Source: Rhizobium sp. CIAT894
GTDB lineage: Bacteria; Pseudomonadota; Alphaproteobacteria; Rhizobiales; Rhizobiaceae
Direction of reading: 5' to 3'
DNA: 64,000 bases
Assembly: GCF_000172795.2 (NCBI RefSeq)
Contig: NZ_CP020949.1
Span: 62,001 to 126,000 of the forward strand
Part shown: piece after piece, positions 26,370 through 35,263 of the stretch
How positions within the stretch are numbered: position 1 is the stretch's first letter
How the letters are laid out: every line of letters starts with the position of its first letter
Notes under the pieces: generated by a model
Database searches by the model: none
Seen by the model: the letters and a program-made list of their open reading frames with translations, nothing else
Told to the model about the DNA's origin: nothing
Translations under genes and position numbers: made by a program

Positions 26370-27074
26370 TCAGATAAGCCCGGCACGGATGGCAAGCGCA
26401 ATCAGATGAGGCATTGTATGGATACCGAGGCGCTTTCTCGTCTCCTCGATCTTGCTCTTCACTGAATTGTATTTAACCCCTTCCAGGTCCGCCACTTCCT
26501 CCATGGTTTTGCCGACCGCGATCCAACGAAGATACGTACCTTCCTTGGGATCCAGCCAAGCAGGATGCTGTTCGCTAGGCGTCAGTGGCAGAAAGCACAT
26601 GCGGCTATGGAGTTGCCCAACAGCTGCGGCGGCCGCAACTGTGTCGATATCGCGCTTGAGGTCGATTGCCGTTTTCGCGGAGGCCAAAGTGAACATTGAC
26701 ATCGACCCGTTTGCTGTCCTGATCGGGACGGTGATGCCGGAGCGAATGCCGAAGTCGGCGGCTTGGGCATAGAAAGCCCGCTCGGTTTTGGAGAGGCGGG
26801 GCCGTTCCTGCTCTCCACTCCATGTAAACGCTTGCTTCAGGGATTTGGCGCGTTTGACAACTGGATCGACAGCTTCGAAGTTTTGTCGGAAATAGGTCGA
26901 CCGCCATTCGGGATCATAGTTGGATGCGGCAATCGTGTGGCCCGGCCGGATGTACAGGTAAGCGTATCCGCCGAAGCCAGCTTGGTCGGCGAAGTCCGCA
27001 ATTGCTTGCCTGAGGATGCTCTCGTCGCCTTGTAGCGCGGAAAGATCGGTCAGCTTATCGAGCCAGTCCTGCAT
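26370..27074 (-). CDS. traR: TraR, LuxR-type quorum-sensing activator
   Basis: A 234-residue LuxR-family regulator, exactly the length of Ti-plasmid TraR. The N-terminal autoinducer domain keeps Tyr53, Trp57 and Asp70, which contact the acyl-homoserine lactone; the C-terminal GerE-type helix-turn-helix ([20 protein letters not shown]) ends [10 protein letters not shown]. It should activate tra promoters when bound to 3-oxo-C8-HSL-like signals. No traI synthase is in the window. Upstream on the minus strand is an AT-rich stretch with a TATAAT (27135-27140) that may be a -10 box, without a convincing -35. It follows nagA in the same direction (213-base gap). Confidence 0.95.
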   Translation of the reverse strand: MQDWLDKLTDLSALQGDESILRQAIADFADQAGFGGYAYLYIRPGHTIAASNYDPEWRSTYFRQNFEAVDPVVKRAKSLKQAFTWSGEQERPRLSKTERAFYAQAADFGIRSGITVPIRTANGSMSMFTLASAKTAIDLKRDIDTVAAAAAVGQLHSRMCFLPLTPSEQHPAWLDPKEGTYLRWIAVGKTMEEVADLEGVKYNSVKSKIEETRKRLGIHTMPHLIALAIRAGLI

Positions 27075-27287
27075 GTGTCACTCCGTTTTGGTGGTCAGGT
27101 GGAACAGGTCACGGTGAGCCCCTCAACGTTTGTTATTATATCAGTCTAAAAATCAATCTAGGCTTGCGTAGCGGTATCTATGGACACTCCTGCCGATCGC
27201 CTCATCCTCAATAAGGTAGCCAGGAGCAGCGGGTTTCCGCAAAACTGGCCTCTACCAGAGGAGAAACTCCGACAGCTCGACTTGCAT

Positions 27288-28457
27288 TCACATATGAACG
27301 GCGGTTTCGAACACCCTTCGTCCGCCGATCCAACTTGACTTCAACGCAAGCTCGGGCGTCAGAATTATGAAATCCGCGTCGGCTCCAGGTACAATCCGGC
27401 CTTTCTGCTCGGAAATGCCCACGGCGTCAGCGGGATAGGCCGAGGCCATCCGGAGCGCCTCCTCCAGCGGCAGGCCGAGTTTCTCATGCACGAAACGCAC
27501 GGAGGAAAGCATGTCAATGTCGGCGCCAGCGAGAGTGCCGTCATAAAGCGTCAGGCGTCCGCCTTCGCGTACAATTCCGCGGCCGTTCAGTTGAAAGCGT
27601 GTCATATCAGTGCCGATGGTCGACATCGCATCGGTGACCAAGAAAATCTGGCCGGGGCCCTGTTTGCTTCGGATCGCAATGCCAATTGCTGCCGGTTCGA
27701 CATGGAAGCCATCGGCGATTATCCCCGCAAAGAGCGTACCGGTCGCCAGTGCGGCGCCGACGACCCCCGGCTCGCGGTGACCAAGGCCGCTCATCGCATT
27801 GAACAGATGAGTAACGACACGGGCTCCCGCTGCCGCGTAGCCGCAGGCAGTCTCAAAGCCTGCATCCGTATGGCCGAGGCTGATGATGATGCCGGCATTG
27901 GCAAGACGTTTCACCTGCTCGATGGTTGTATTCTCCGGAGCAATCGTCACCACCAGGCAGCCGAGTGCCCGCATGCAGGACAGCAATTCATCGAGATCTG
28001 GCTCTTCCATGGGACGAATGAGCGAGGGATCGTGAGCACCTTTTTTCACCACTGACAAGTGCGGTCCTTCGAGATGAAGTCCGAGGAAGCCGGGTATGGC
28101 AGCTGCTTTCGCCTCGACACCGGCTTTTATGGCAGCGGTTGTTGCCTCGCGCGTGTCGGTGATCAGCGTCGGCAGCAACGCCGTTGTGCCGAATCGCGCG
28201 TGGGTTTCACAGATCTTCCGAATACCTTCAAGCGTCGGCTGCTCGTTGAAAAGCGCGCCGCCGCCGCCATTGACTTGCAAATCGATGAAGCCGGGGACAA
28301 CAATATGTCCGCGTGCGTCGACCGTTTCTCCGGTCCAGTCGGCATTTTCGGCGGCAACCGAAGCGACGCGCCCGGCCTCAATGACAAGCACGGCATCGTC
28401 ATGCCATTCCATGCCGTCGAATATCCGGGCGCCCTTGATCTTCAGGTTCGAACTCAT
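27288..28457 (-). CDS. nagA: N-acetylglucosamine-6-phosphate deacetylase
   Basis: A 389-residue amidohydrolase-fold enzyme that deacetylates GlcNAc-6-P. Seen are GHIVVPGFIDLQVNGGGG near residue 50, HLEGPHLS with the metal-binding Glu near 130, ISLGHTDAGF and VTHLFNAM (metal His residues), and the catalytic Asp in LVTDAMS. The ATG overlaps the stop of the SIS-domain gene by four bases. It is the last gene of the amino-sugar operon. Confidence 0.95.
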   Translation of the reverse strand: MSSNLKIKGARIFDGMEWHDDAVLVIEAGRVASVAAENADWTGETVDARGHIVVPGFIDLQVNGGGGALFNEQPTLEGIRKICETHARFGTTALLPTLITDTREATTAAIKAGVEAKAAAIPGFLGLHLEGPHLSVVKKGAHDPSLIRPMEEPDLDELLSCMRALGCLVVTIAPENTTIEQVKRLANAGIIISLGHTDAGFETACGYAAAGARVVTHLFNAMSGLGHREPGVVGAALATGTLFAGIIADGFHVEPAAIGIAIRSKQGPGQIFLVTDAMSTIGTDMTRFQLNGRGIVREGGRLTLYDGTLAGADIDMLSSVRFVHEKLGLPLEEALRMASAYPADAVGISEQKGRIVPGADADFIILTPELALKSSWIGGRRVFETAVHM

Positions 28458-29488
28458 CGCGTTTCCGTGACCTTCTTCAGGTGTGCGGGCGCATCGGGAT
28501 TATGGCCTCGCGAACGTGACCATGCTTCGACAAAAACGTAAAAAGGCAGGACCAGCGTCAGTGCATCGGTGATAGGGTGCCCGGTCTCGACGAGGGGCAG
28601 TGGCTTTGCCCTTGCCGAGAGCGTCGACGTAATATGGACGAAGGCGCCCTTGGCAACCAGTTCGTCAGCCATTTCTGCGACCGAGCGCTCTGCGGCGTCG
28701 CGGGCCGCAAGCGCCAGTACCGGGAAACGCGTGCCGACGATTGCGACCGGTCCGTGCAGGACTTCGGCCGCGGAAAAGGCTTCGGCATGAATCCCGGTCG
28801 CTTCCTTGAACTTCAATGCCGCTTCGTTGGCGATCGCCAACGCCGGGCCGCGACCCAGCACGTAGATGGATTCGGCTTCTCCGGCGTCGGCGGCAAATTC
28901 CCGCCAATCAAGTTTCGCTGCGGCGGCAAAGTGCGTCGGTAGATCCGCCACCGCGCGCTTAAGCGCAGAATCCCCGGTCCACTCAGCCAGCACCGCAAGG
29001 CCTGCGACGACGGAGTTCACATAAGACTTGGTGGCGGCGACCGCATTTTCCGGACCGGCTAGAATGTTGAGGGAATGTTTGCAGGCGTTCGCAAGCGGTG
29101 AGGGGAGCGTGTTCGTCAGAGCGATCGATGTGGCGCCCGCGCGCGTGGCTGTTTCCGCCAGGGCGACAATGTCGGGGCTTTTTCCAGATTGCGAGATCGC
29201 GATGGCTGCGCCGCGACCAAGCTTGAGCTCGGTGCCGTAGATTGACGCGAGCGACGGTCCAATCGAAGCCACGGGCAATTTCGCGGTGAGCTCGATCGCA
29301 TATTTCAGGAACAAGGCGGCGTGGTCGGACGAGCCGCGCGCGACTGTGACGACGAATGCAGGATCCTTGGCGCGTAAAGCTGCGCCGATCAAAGCGAATT
29401 CTTTCACTGAGCGATGGAGCAACCTCGCCGCAGCCTCTGGAATTTCGTCGATCTCTTGGCGCATGTTCGTTTGCGTGGTTGCCTGCAT
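28454..29488 (-). CDS. SIS-domain sugar isomerase (GlmS isomerase-half-like)
   Basis: A 344-residue protein with two SIS domains resembling the isomerase half of GlmS without the N-terminal glutaminase, as in NagB-II/AgaS-type glucosamine-6-phosphate deaminases. VTVARGSSDHAALFLKYAIE near 50 and AISQSGKSPDIV near 98 are the first sugar-phosphate loops; HAEAFSAAEVLHGPVAI near 230 is in the second. With NagA upstream in the pathway it probably converts GlcN-6-P to Fru-6-P plus ammonia. Confidence 0.88.
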   Translation of the reverse strand: MQATTQTNMRQEIDEIPEAAARLLHRSVKEFALIGAALRAKDPAFVVTVARGSSDHAALFLKYAIELTAKLPVASIGPSLASIYGTELKLGRGAAIAISQSGKSPDIVALAETATRAGATSIALTNTLPSPLANACKHSLNILAGPENAVAATKSYVNSVVAGLAVLAEWTGDSALKRAVADLPTHFAAAAKLDWREFAADAGEAESIYVLGRGPALAIANEAALKFKEATGIHAEAFSAAEVLHGPVAIVGTRFPVLALAARDAAERSVAEMADELVAKGAFVHITSTLSARAKPLPLVETGHPITDALTLVLPFYVFVEAWSRSRGHNPDAPAHLKKVTETR

Positions 29489-29517
29489 GATAGCGGTCCT
29501 GTTTCGTGAGAAGAGTT

Positions 29518-30282
29518 TCAGTTTTCGGGAATGGCCAGTTCAGTGACGAAACAGTCGGCATCGCCTCGAAAAACTGAGCGGGTGAACGCAACCGCGCGGC
29601 CCGATGCGAGATAAGCAACGCGCTTAGTCAAGAGACCGGCGGCTCCAATGGTGACGCCGAGCATGCAGGCATCCGGGTCTTCGATGTTGCATGCGGAGAT
29701 GCGCTGCATCGCTCGGACGGGTCGAAAGTTCGCGTCCGTGAGCGTTTTGTAGATCGAGGAGCGAATGCTAAGCGCGTCGGGCAGGAACTCTGAGGAAATG
29801 CATGTGCATTCTATAGCAATCGGCCGGCCCGCCGAACGCTGCAAGCGCGTGAGACGCGCAACGCGACTGCCGCCAGACAGGCCGAGTGTCATCATCTCTT
29901 CGGGGGCCGGATGAGACATACTGCGATCGATCCACTCAACGTCCGTGTACGATCCACACCAGGGGACGTCGCCTATTAAGATGTTCGCGCGTGACAGAGG
30001 CTGATCCGCCCGGACCGCCAATGCTCCAACGAAGGTTCCCGAGCCGGGTCGACGGACCAAGAACCCGTCGTGGACGAGGTGGTCGATTGCCTTTCGGACC
30101 GTGACGCGGCTGACTTGCAAGTGCTCAGCCAGATCCCGCTCGGGATGAAGAGGGTCACCCTCATTGAGTTTACCGGAGAGGATTGCCTCTTCAATCACCT
30201 GGCGAAGCCTATGGTAGAGTGGACCGGCTCCGCCGATGTCTATGCTCCATCGTGGAGCCACGGTCGTAAGTCTGTCACTCAT
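29518..30282 (-). CDS. GntR/HutC-family regulator of amino-sugar genes
   Basis: A 254-residue GntR regulator: N-terminal winged helix (ERDLAEHLQVSRVTVRKAID, residues about 48-68) and C-terminal UTRA domain like NagR/DasR regulators that sense phosphorylated amino sugars. It overlaps the kinase gene's stop by four bases and sits second in the operon, so it most likely autoregulates the operon as a repressor. Confidence 0.9.
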   Translation of the reverse strand: MSDRLTTVAPRWSIDIGGAGPLYHRLRQVIEEAILSGKLNEGDPLHPERDLAEHLQVSRVTVRKAIDHLVHDGFLVRRPGSGTFVGALAVRADQPLSRANILIGDVPWCGSYTDVEWIDRSMSHPAPEEMMTLGLSGGSRVARLTRLQRSAGRPIAIECTCISSEFLPDALSIRSSIYKTLTDANFRPVRAMQRISACNIEDPDACMLGVTIGAAGLLTKRVAYLASGRAVAFTRSVFRGDADCFVTELAIPEN

Positions 30283-31160
30283 ACGATCGCCTTTAGACGC
30301 CCGAAACGCGAGACTGCCAAGGAAACGGCCCCGGTCAATGCATCACCCTCAGGCAGGGCCATGACTTTTTGATGTCGTGGGGCGATCCGGGACGAGTAGA
30401 GCGTCCCCAACCCGCCGAGAAGGCAAATCGTCCGTGTCCCTCGTGCAACAAGACAATCAAGCGCTTCGTCAACCGAAGCAGCGGCGTCGTTCAGCAGGCG
30501 CGTGGCAACGGCATCGCCCTGGTTGGCGTATTCGAAAACCCGTGGAGCATAACGAGCGAAGGCACCGGGCTTTGCCTGCCGGGCAAACTCGACGATTTCC
30601 CTCGGATTGTTTTTGAATTCCGCTAGGACGGAGGTGCTCACTGCGGACATGGCATGGATGCCGTCATGAGCCAGCAGCGATTCTTGCAAAAGCGCATGCC
30701 CAATACGAGCGCCGCTGCCAAAGTCGCCGACAGTAAAGCCCCATCCGCCAATGTAGGTCACCGTATCGCGGTGGCGTGAGATGTAGATCGTGCCCGTTCC
30801 TAAAATGGCGACAGCTCCGTCACTATCGCCAAGCGCACCCTGTAGCGCGATCAGCCCGTCTGACTCGATGTCCGCCTCGGCGAAAGGTAGCCTGTTCTTC
30901 ACGTAGTGAACGGCATCACCGACATTGTTGCCCGCGACGCCAAGAACCGCCCGCGCCGAGGCGATACTATGGGGATCAAGACCTGCCGCGTCGAAAGCTG
31001 CGCGGGTTGCGTCGGCAATGTTCTCAAGCGCCGTATCCGGATCGGAGAGAATGTTGGCTGGGCCGGAGTGGGCCCGCGCAAGGATACGCCCGTCAGGACC
31101 GGCAACTGCGGCACGGCAGCTCGTGCCGCCGCCATCGATTCCAACTAGGTAGACTGTCAT
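30279..31160 (-). CDS. BadF/BadG-family sugar kinase (probable GlcNAc kinase)
   Basis: A 293-residue ASKHA-fold kinase with phosphate loop LVGIDGGGTSCRAAV at the N-terminus and ILGTGTIYI near 119. The family includes N-acetylglucosamine and glucosamine kinases. ATG 31160 was chosen because it follows GGAAGGAAC and fits the family start; the open frame reaches 31253. It is the first gene of the operon kinase-GntR-SIS-NagA, giving GlcNAc to GlcNAc-6-P to GlcN-6-P to Fru-6-P. No importer is in this operon, though ABC importers lie nearby. Confidence 0.9.
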   Translation of the reverse strand: MTVYLVGIDGGGTSCRAAVAGPDGRILARAHSGPANILSDPDTALENIADATRAAFDAAGLDPHSIASARAVLGVAGNNVGDAVHYVKNRLPFAEADIESDGLIALQGALGDSDGAVAILGTGTIYISRHRDTVTYIGGWGFTVGDFGSGARIGHALLQESLLAHDGIHAMSAVSTSVLAEFKNNPREIVEFARQAKPGAFARYAPRVFEYANQGDAVATRLLNDAAASVDEALDCLVARGTRTICLLGGLGTLYSSRIAPRHQKVMALPEGDALTGAVSLAVSRFGRLKAIV

Positions 31161-31322
31161 ACGCCTGTTCCTTCCGGCGAAATCGTTCGACGCAACGCCG
31201 ATGCGCCTGAGCCGCGGTAAAACAGCTGCGCTGTTAATACGTGCGTCGCACAAACATACTAGATTGTCAATTGGAAACCGGATAGGTGTGATGGAGTCAC
31301 CCCAACACTAGGAACCTGCCCA

Positions 31323-31802
31323 ATGCCCTTTGATGTCAACCCATTCCATGCCGACACTGACCGCTATGCCATCTGGGAAATGCTCGTGCGCAAAGACGTT
31401 GACGGCTTTGTCGCCCAGGATTGAACGGTCTTTGCCCCATCTTTCAAGTTTGACGGCTTTTGCGGACTTGATGCGAAGGGCTCGCTCGATCCCGCGGACT
31501 GGGAGGTTCGGTTTCCAACAGTCGAAGCCTACCGTGACGCCTGGCTCGGCGATGCCCAGCGCTCAGCTTCAACCCGATATGCCGAAGACCGCAGAGATGC
31601 GCTTTACCGGGCATCAAATATGCTCGACATCCGGGTGGAAGGGCAAACGGCTACCGCCAGAAAGACATTCAATGACAAAATCGCCATTGAGGAAGGCGGC
31701 TCTCAGATATTGAACTGGCAATCGGTGTTCTTTTGCACGAAGGAAGGCAGCGCTTGGAAAATTAGCGGTTTCGTCGGCTTCCTTCCATTCGCACCCGGCT
31801 GA
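31323..31802 (+). pseudogene. NTF2/SnoaL-like small protein with an internal stop
   Basis: From ATG 31323 a single frame runs to TGA 31800-31802 (159 codons) interrupted only by TGA at 31422-31424, in FVAQD-stop-TVFAPSF. The rest (NMLDIRVEGQTATARKTFND, then LNWQSVFFCTKEGSAWKI) reads as an NTF2/SnoaL-like alpha+beta domain. A TGG to TGA change or a sequencing error is likely. It is convergent with the phosphatase gene. Confidence 0.65.
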
Positions 31803-31875
31803 GGAGCACAACGTCTTCGCATTCGTTCTGCAGTGCTAAGCTCTTGCTCCGACTGGTCAGGGCATCGTTCGCTGA

Positions 31876-32616
31876 TCAACCGGGTTGCAGCTCCGCGCCT
31901 GCAATGATCGAGACCTTTTGATCTATTTGATCCGACACAATAAGGGAGGGTTTCTTTGCCGCAAGGCAAAGGACATGTCCGGCCGCACAATCCCAGAGAT
32001 TGGTCCCGTGTTCAATATATCCGGCGAGCCGACCCGTCGCGACGAGAGCCAGGGAAGCCGCGCAACTACCGAGACTGACGACATGGTACCCGGCAGCTTC
32101 GATTTCAGCTTCTACCTCTACTCTATGCACCGTCGGCCATACCCGGTTTCGGCCAGTCCCAAACGCCGCGGAAACGTTCGGCTCGATCAACTTCAACGGC
32201 CCATGGACGTTAAGAGCGCCATCCGATGCGGCCCAGATCATCGTTCCAAGCGCCGGCAGAGCGACTGCGCCGAGCACTGGCTTGTCCGCTAAGACGTAGG
32301 CGATTGAAACTGACCAAATCGGTATCCCGCTGATAAAGTTGGCGGTGCCATCCACCGGGTCGATTAGCCAGTAGTTTCCTGTCGCGTTCCCCCCTTGTTC
32401 CTCGCCAACGACAAGGTCGTCTGGAAGGTCGACTGCAAGCAGTCGCCGAGCGAGGGTCTCTGCGTCGCGATCGACGGCACTGACGTAGTCGGCAGCTCCT
32501 TTGGTCTCGACTGTCCATCCATCCCGACCATGAAACCGTTCAAGCGTGAACGCCGCCACTTTTGACACGACGCCGTGGAGAGTTGCGAGACGAGCGGTAA
32601 GCGCATCCTCCGTCAT
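31876..32616 (-). CDS. Inositol-monophosphatase-family phosphatase
   Basis: A 246-residue metal-dependent sugar/inositol phosphatase. The metal motifs are VVGEEQGG near 70, LIDPVDGTANF near 84 and WDCAAG near 208. It is the last gene of the importer operon and overlaps the TIM-barrel isomerase gene by four bases. Together with the Fe3+-type importer this recalls sugar-phosphate uptake systems, where the phosphatase would remove the phosphate after entry; CysQ-like activity is an alternative. Confidence 0.9.
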   Translation of the reverse strand: MTEDALTARLATLHGVVSKVAAFTLERFHGRDGWTVETKGAADYVSAVDRDAETLARRLLAVDLPDDLVVGEEQGGNATGNYWLIDPVDGTANFISGIPIWSVSIAYVLADKPVLGAVALPALGTMIWAASDGALNVHGPLKLIEPNVSAAFGTGRNRVWPTVHRVEVEAEIEAAGYHVVSLGSCAASLALVATGRLAGYIEHGTNLWDCAAGHVLCLAAKKPSLIVSDQIDQKVSIIAGAELQPG

Positions 32617-33536
32617 GCGCTGTTCCTTGCGCGCGCCTCGGCGACCATCTCCTCGAGCCTGACGGCAACCCTGTGGGCGCGGCGATAGTAGGCGGATTCT
32701 GGAATCCCATACCGATCCATTGGTGTCTCGAAGTTGAGCGGCGTCTGGTAAGGCGTTGCTGCGATCGCTGAGATGATGGTGTGCCAGTCCAACCGGCCGT
32801 CGAATGGCAAAAGATGGTCGTCCATTGCTCCAAAATTGTCATGAATATGGGTAGCGATGAGACGATCCCCGAAACGCTCCAGCACGGTGAGCTTGCCTGG
32901 CTCGATCAGTTCCCAGTGGCCACAATCGAAACAGACACCGATGAACTCCTTGCCATAGCGAGCGAAGAGGCGATCATAAAGGTTGAGAAAATTTTGGGCG
33001 TTGGCGCAAAGAAGAGTTTCCGCGGCGATCTGCACGCCTTTTTCGATGCAGTAGGGCCTGATCTCGTCGAGAGACTGAAATAGGGGATCGAAGAACTCCT
33101 GTTCGGCGGCTTCGCTGCGGAACACGTTGTCGGTGATATCGATGTGCAGAACCACGTTGGGGGATTGGAACGCAGCTGCCAGGTCGATACGGTTACGCAA
33201 CAGCTCGACACCGCTGCGGCGCTGCCATTCATGAGGCGACAGCAAGTCTTTGCGCATCTCCATCGCGAAAGGACCGTGATTTTTGTGGCCGATCTCGGTG
33301 ATCGGATTGCGGCCATTGCTGCCATGAACCGAGTGCACCTTCAGCCCAGCGTCGGCCACGATCTTGCTTGTAAACTCGATCTCGGCGTCGGCCAGCCAGT
33401 ACGAACTGCCGGAGTCGGGATTCCAGTTTATGTGTGTGAAGCCAGCTTCCTTGATCAGGGTCAGCGAGTTGCGAATGCCTTCGTCGTACCAACGCTCCTG
33501 GTGCGGCCAATGCCAGACGGTGATGCAGGTATCCAA
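32613..33536 (-). CDS. Sugar phosphate isomerase/epimerase (AP endonuclease 2-like TIM barrel)
   Basis: A 307-residue TIM barrel of the xylose-isomerase-like family. Metal ligands are suggested by AAETLLCAN, GVCFDCGHWE and ATHIHDNFGAMDDHLLPFDG. It likely isomerises or epimerises a keto-sugar or inositol derivative. It lies 17 bases after the permease gene and overlaps the phosphatase gene. Confidence 0.88.
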   Translation of the reverse strand: MDTCITVWHWPHQERWYDEGIRNSLTLIKEAGFTHINWNPDSGSSYWLADAEIEFTSKIVADAGLKVHSVHGSNGRNPITEIGHKNHGPFAMEMRKDLLSPHEWQRRSGVELLRNRIDLAAAFQSPNVVLHIDITDNVFRSEAAEQEFFDPLFQSLDEIRPYCIEKGVQIAAETLLCANAQNFLNLYDRLFARYGKEFIGVCFDCGHWELIEPGKLTVLERFGDRLIATHIHDNFGAMDDHLLPFDGRLDWHTIISAIAATPYQTPLNFETPMDRYGIPESAYYRRAHRVAVRLEEMVAEARARNSA

Positions 33537-33553
33537 TGGATCAGTCTCCTGTT

Positions 33554-35263
33554 CTAAAGTGTTGTGGTTTCCGGACCTTTGCCGAGGCCGATGCGCTCGG
33601 CCAGCAGAATGATCGCCAGTGAAAACGCCATGATCAGAGTGACGTAGACGAGGTTGAGCGCGGCCTGCTCAGGATCGACGGACAACGAGCTGTCTACGAT
33701 TGCGATCGGCAGCGGCTTGTTGTTGACGTTGTATAGAAACGCCGACAAGGGGTATTCCGACAGGAGATCGTTGAATGCCATCCCGGCGACGAGGATAGCT
33801 GTCGGCGCAACTATCGGCAGGATGATGCGGCGGTAGCGATACAGACCCGTGGCGCCCATCGAACGGGCCGCCTCGTTATAGGCCGGATCGATCCCCATGA
33901 AGGCCGCCCGCAGGAACCTCACCATAAGCGGTAGGGCAACGATGGCGTAACCAATCGGCAGCAGCCAGTAGCCACCGAGGAGGACCGCGTTTCCAACAAG
34001 CAGGTTTGGGGTGTCGAAGGTGACGATCAGCCCGACTGCAAGCAGGATGCTAGGAACTACCCATGGCAGGAAAAAAGCAATGTCCAGAAGGCGCGTCAGC
34101 CAACTGCGCCGACCCAGAATAACCGGGACGGCAAAGAGTGTAACGACGAGCGCCGCCGATACCGCGACAAGGCTCATCACTATGGAGTTGAAGAACGGAA
34201 GAAAGGCAGAGCCCTCGGTAAAGATGCGTGCATAGTTCTTCAGTGTCAGGCTGGACGGGATCACTTCGATGCCGATACTCGCGGCTGGGGCGAAGGAGAA
34301 GAGCACGACTAGAGCGATCGGCACCGCGTAGATAGCCACAAGAAGATAGGCAAAAAAATGTAGCACTGCATTGCCGATCGGCTTGCGAATTTTACGCAGC
34401 TGGATGGGCGCGGTCGCTTTCGCTCCACCGACATCGGAGCCCCGTGCTTCGTAATATTGAGACAGCAGTATAAGCGCCATGAGACATAGTCCCATCATAA
34501 GCGCGAGTAAGGCGGCCATGTCGGGACGGCGCAGGCTGTTCAAGGTCAGCACCATCTGGCTCAGCATGTGGAAATCGCGACCGCCCAGTACCTGTGGGGC
34601 GGCGAAAGAGCTGATCGCGGTGTAGAGGGTGAGGAGGGTTACAGCGAGCAGGGTCGGCAGGATTGCGGGAAGTACCACACGCCGAAGGATCGTATATTCT
34701 GAGGCGCCCATACTGCGCGCGGCTTCGATGGTTGCATAGTCGACGCGGCGCATCCCAGCACGCAGAAAAAGATAGTAAAAGGTGGTCATCAGAAAGGTAT
34801 GCGTGAAGAGCACGCCAAACCAGCCGATGAACCAGTCTTGCGGCAGGCTGGGAACGATAGCCTTGACCAGATGTGTCACCGCACCGCCGGGACCATAGGT
34901 GAAGTTGTATCCCGCCGCCGCAACGACGCCGCCGAAGACCAACGGCGTTGCATAGGCGATTTTTAAGAGTGCGCGACCGCGCACGTGAAAATATTCAAGG
35001 ACGACCACCTGGAAAAGCCCGACAACGGTCACCGTAACCATGGTCGCTGATGTCATCCAAACGGTGTTCCAAAGGGCGGTGCGCACTCTTCGCGATCTTG
35101 AAAGTTCGCTTACGACCTGGCCGACCGCCAGGCTGCCGTCCTTGAAAAATGCTGCCTGAAGCGACGCGAGAAGCGGCAGGATCAGGAAGGTGACGACAAT
35201 CCAGATCAGAGCTGCCAACCCGATCCAATAGGCTACACGCTCGACGACAGCGGCGCGGTTCAT
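33554..35263 (-). CDS. Fe3+-type ABC transporter permease, two fused MetI domains
   Basis: A 569-residue membrane protein with about 12 hydrophobic segments and two permease domains, each with an EAA loop (EAARSMGASEYTILRR near 185 and EAARSMGATGLYRYRR near 465) that docks the ATPase. The FbpB/AfuB/ThiP-like fused layout is typical of importers for iron, thiamine or sugar phosphates. It overlaps the ATPase gene by four bases. Confidence 0.93.
   Translation of the reverse strand: MNRAAVVERVAYWIGLAALIWIVVTFLILPLLASLQAAFFKDGSLAVGQVVSELSRSRRVRTALWNTVWMTSATMVTVTVVGLFQVVVLEYFHVRGRALLKIAYATPLVFGGVVAAAGYNFTYGPGGAVTHLVKAIVPSLPQDWFIGWFGVLFTHTFLMTTFYYLFLRAGMRRVDYATIEAARSMGASEYTILRRVVLPAILPTLLAVTLLTLYTAISSFAAPQVLGGRDFHMLSQMVLTLNSLRRPDMAALLALMMGLCLMALILLSQYYEARGSDVGGAKATAPIQLRKIRKPIGNAVLHFFAYLLVAIYAVPIALVVLFSFAPAASIGIEVIPSSLTLKNYARIFTEGSAFLPFFNSIVMSLVAVSAALVVTLFAVPVILGRRSWLTRLLDIAFFLPWVVPSILLAVGLIVTFDTPNLLVGNAVLLGGYWLLPIGYAIVALPLMVRFLRAAFMGIDPAYNEAARSMGATGLYRYRRIILPIVAPTAILVAGMAFNDLLSEYPLSAFLYNVNNKPLPIAIVDSSLSVDPEQAALNLVYVTLIMAFSLAIILLAERIGLGKGPETTTL

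Noticed and set aside
31422..31424. TGA as a selenocysteine codon
   Set aside because: The family is not known to use selenocysteine and no SECIS-like hairpin was noticed downstream; a nonsense change is simpler.
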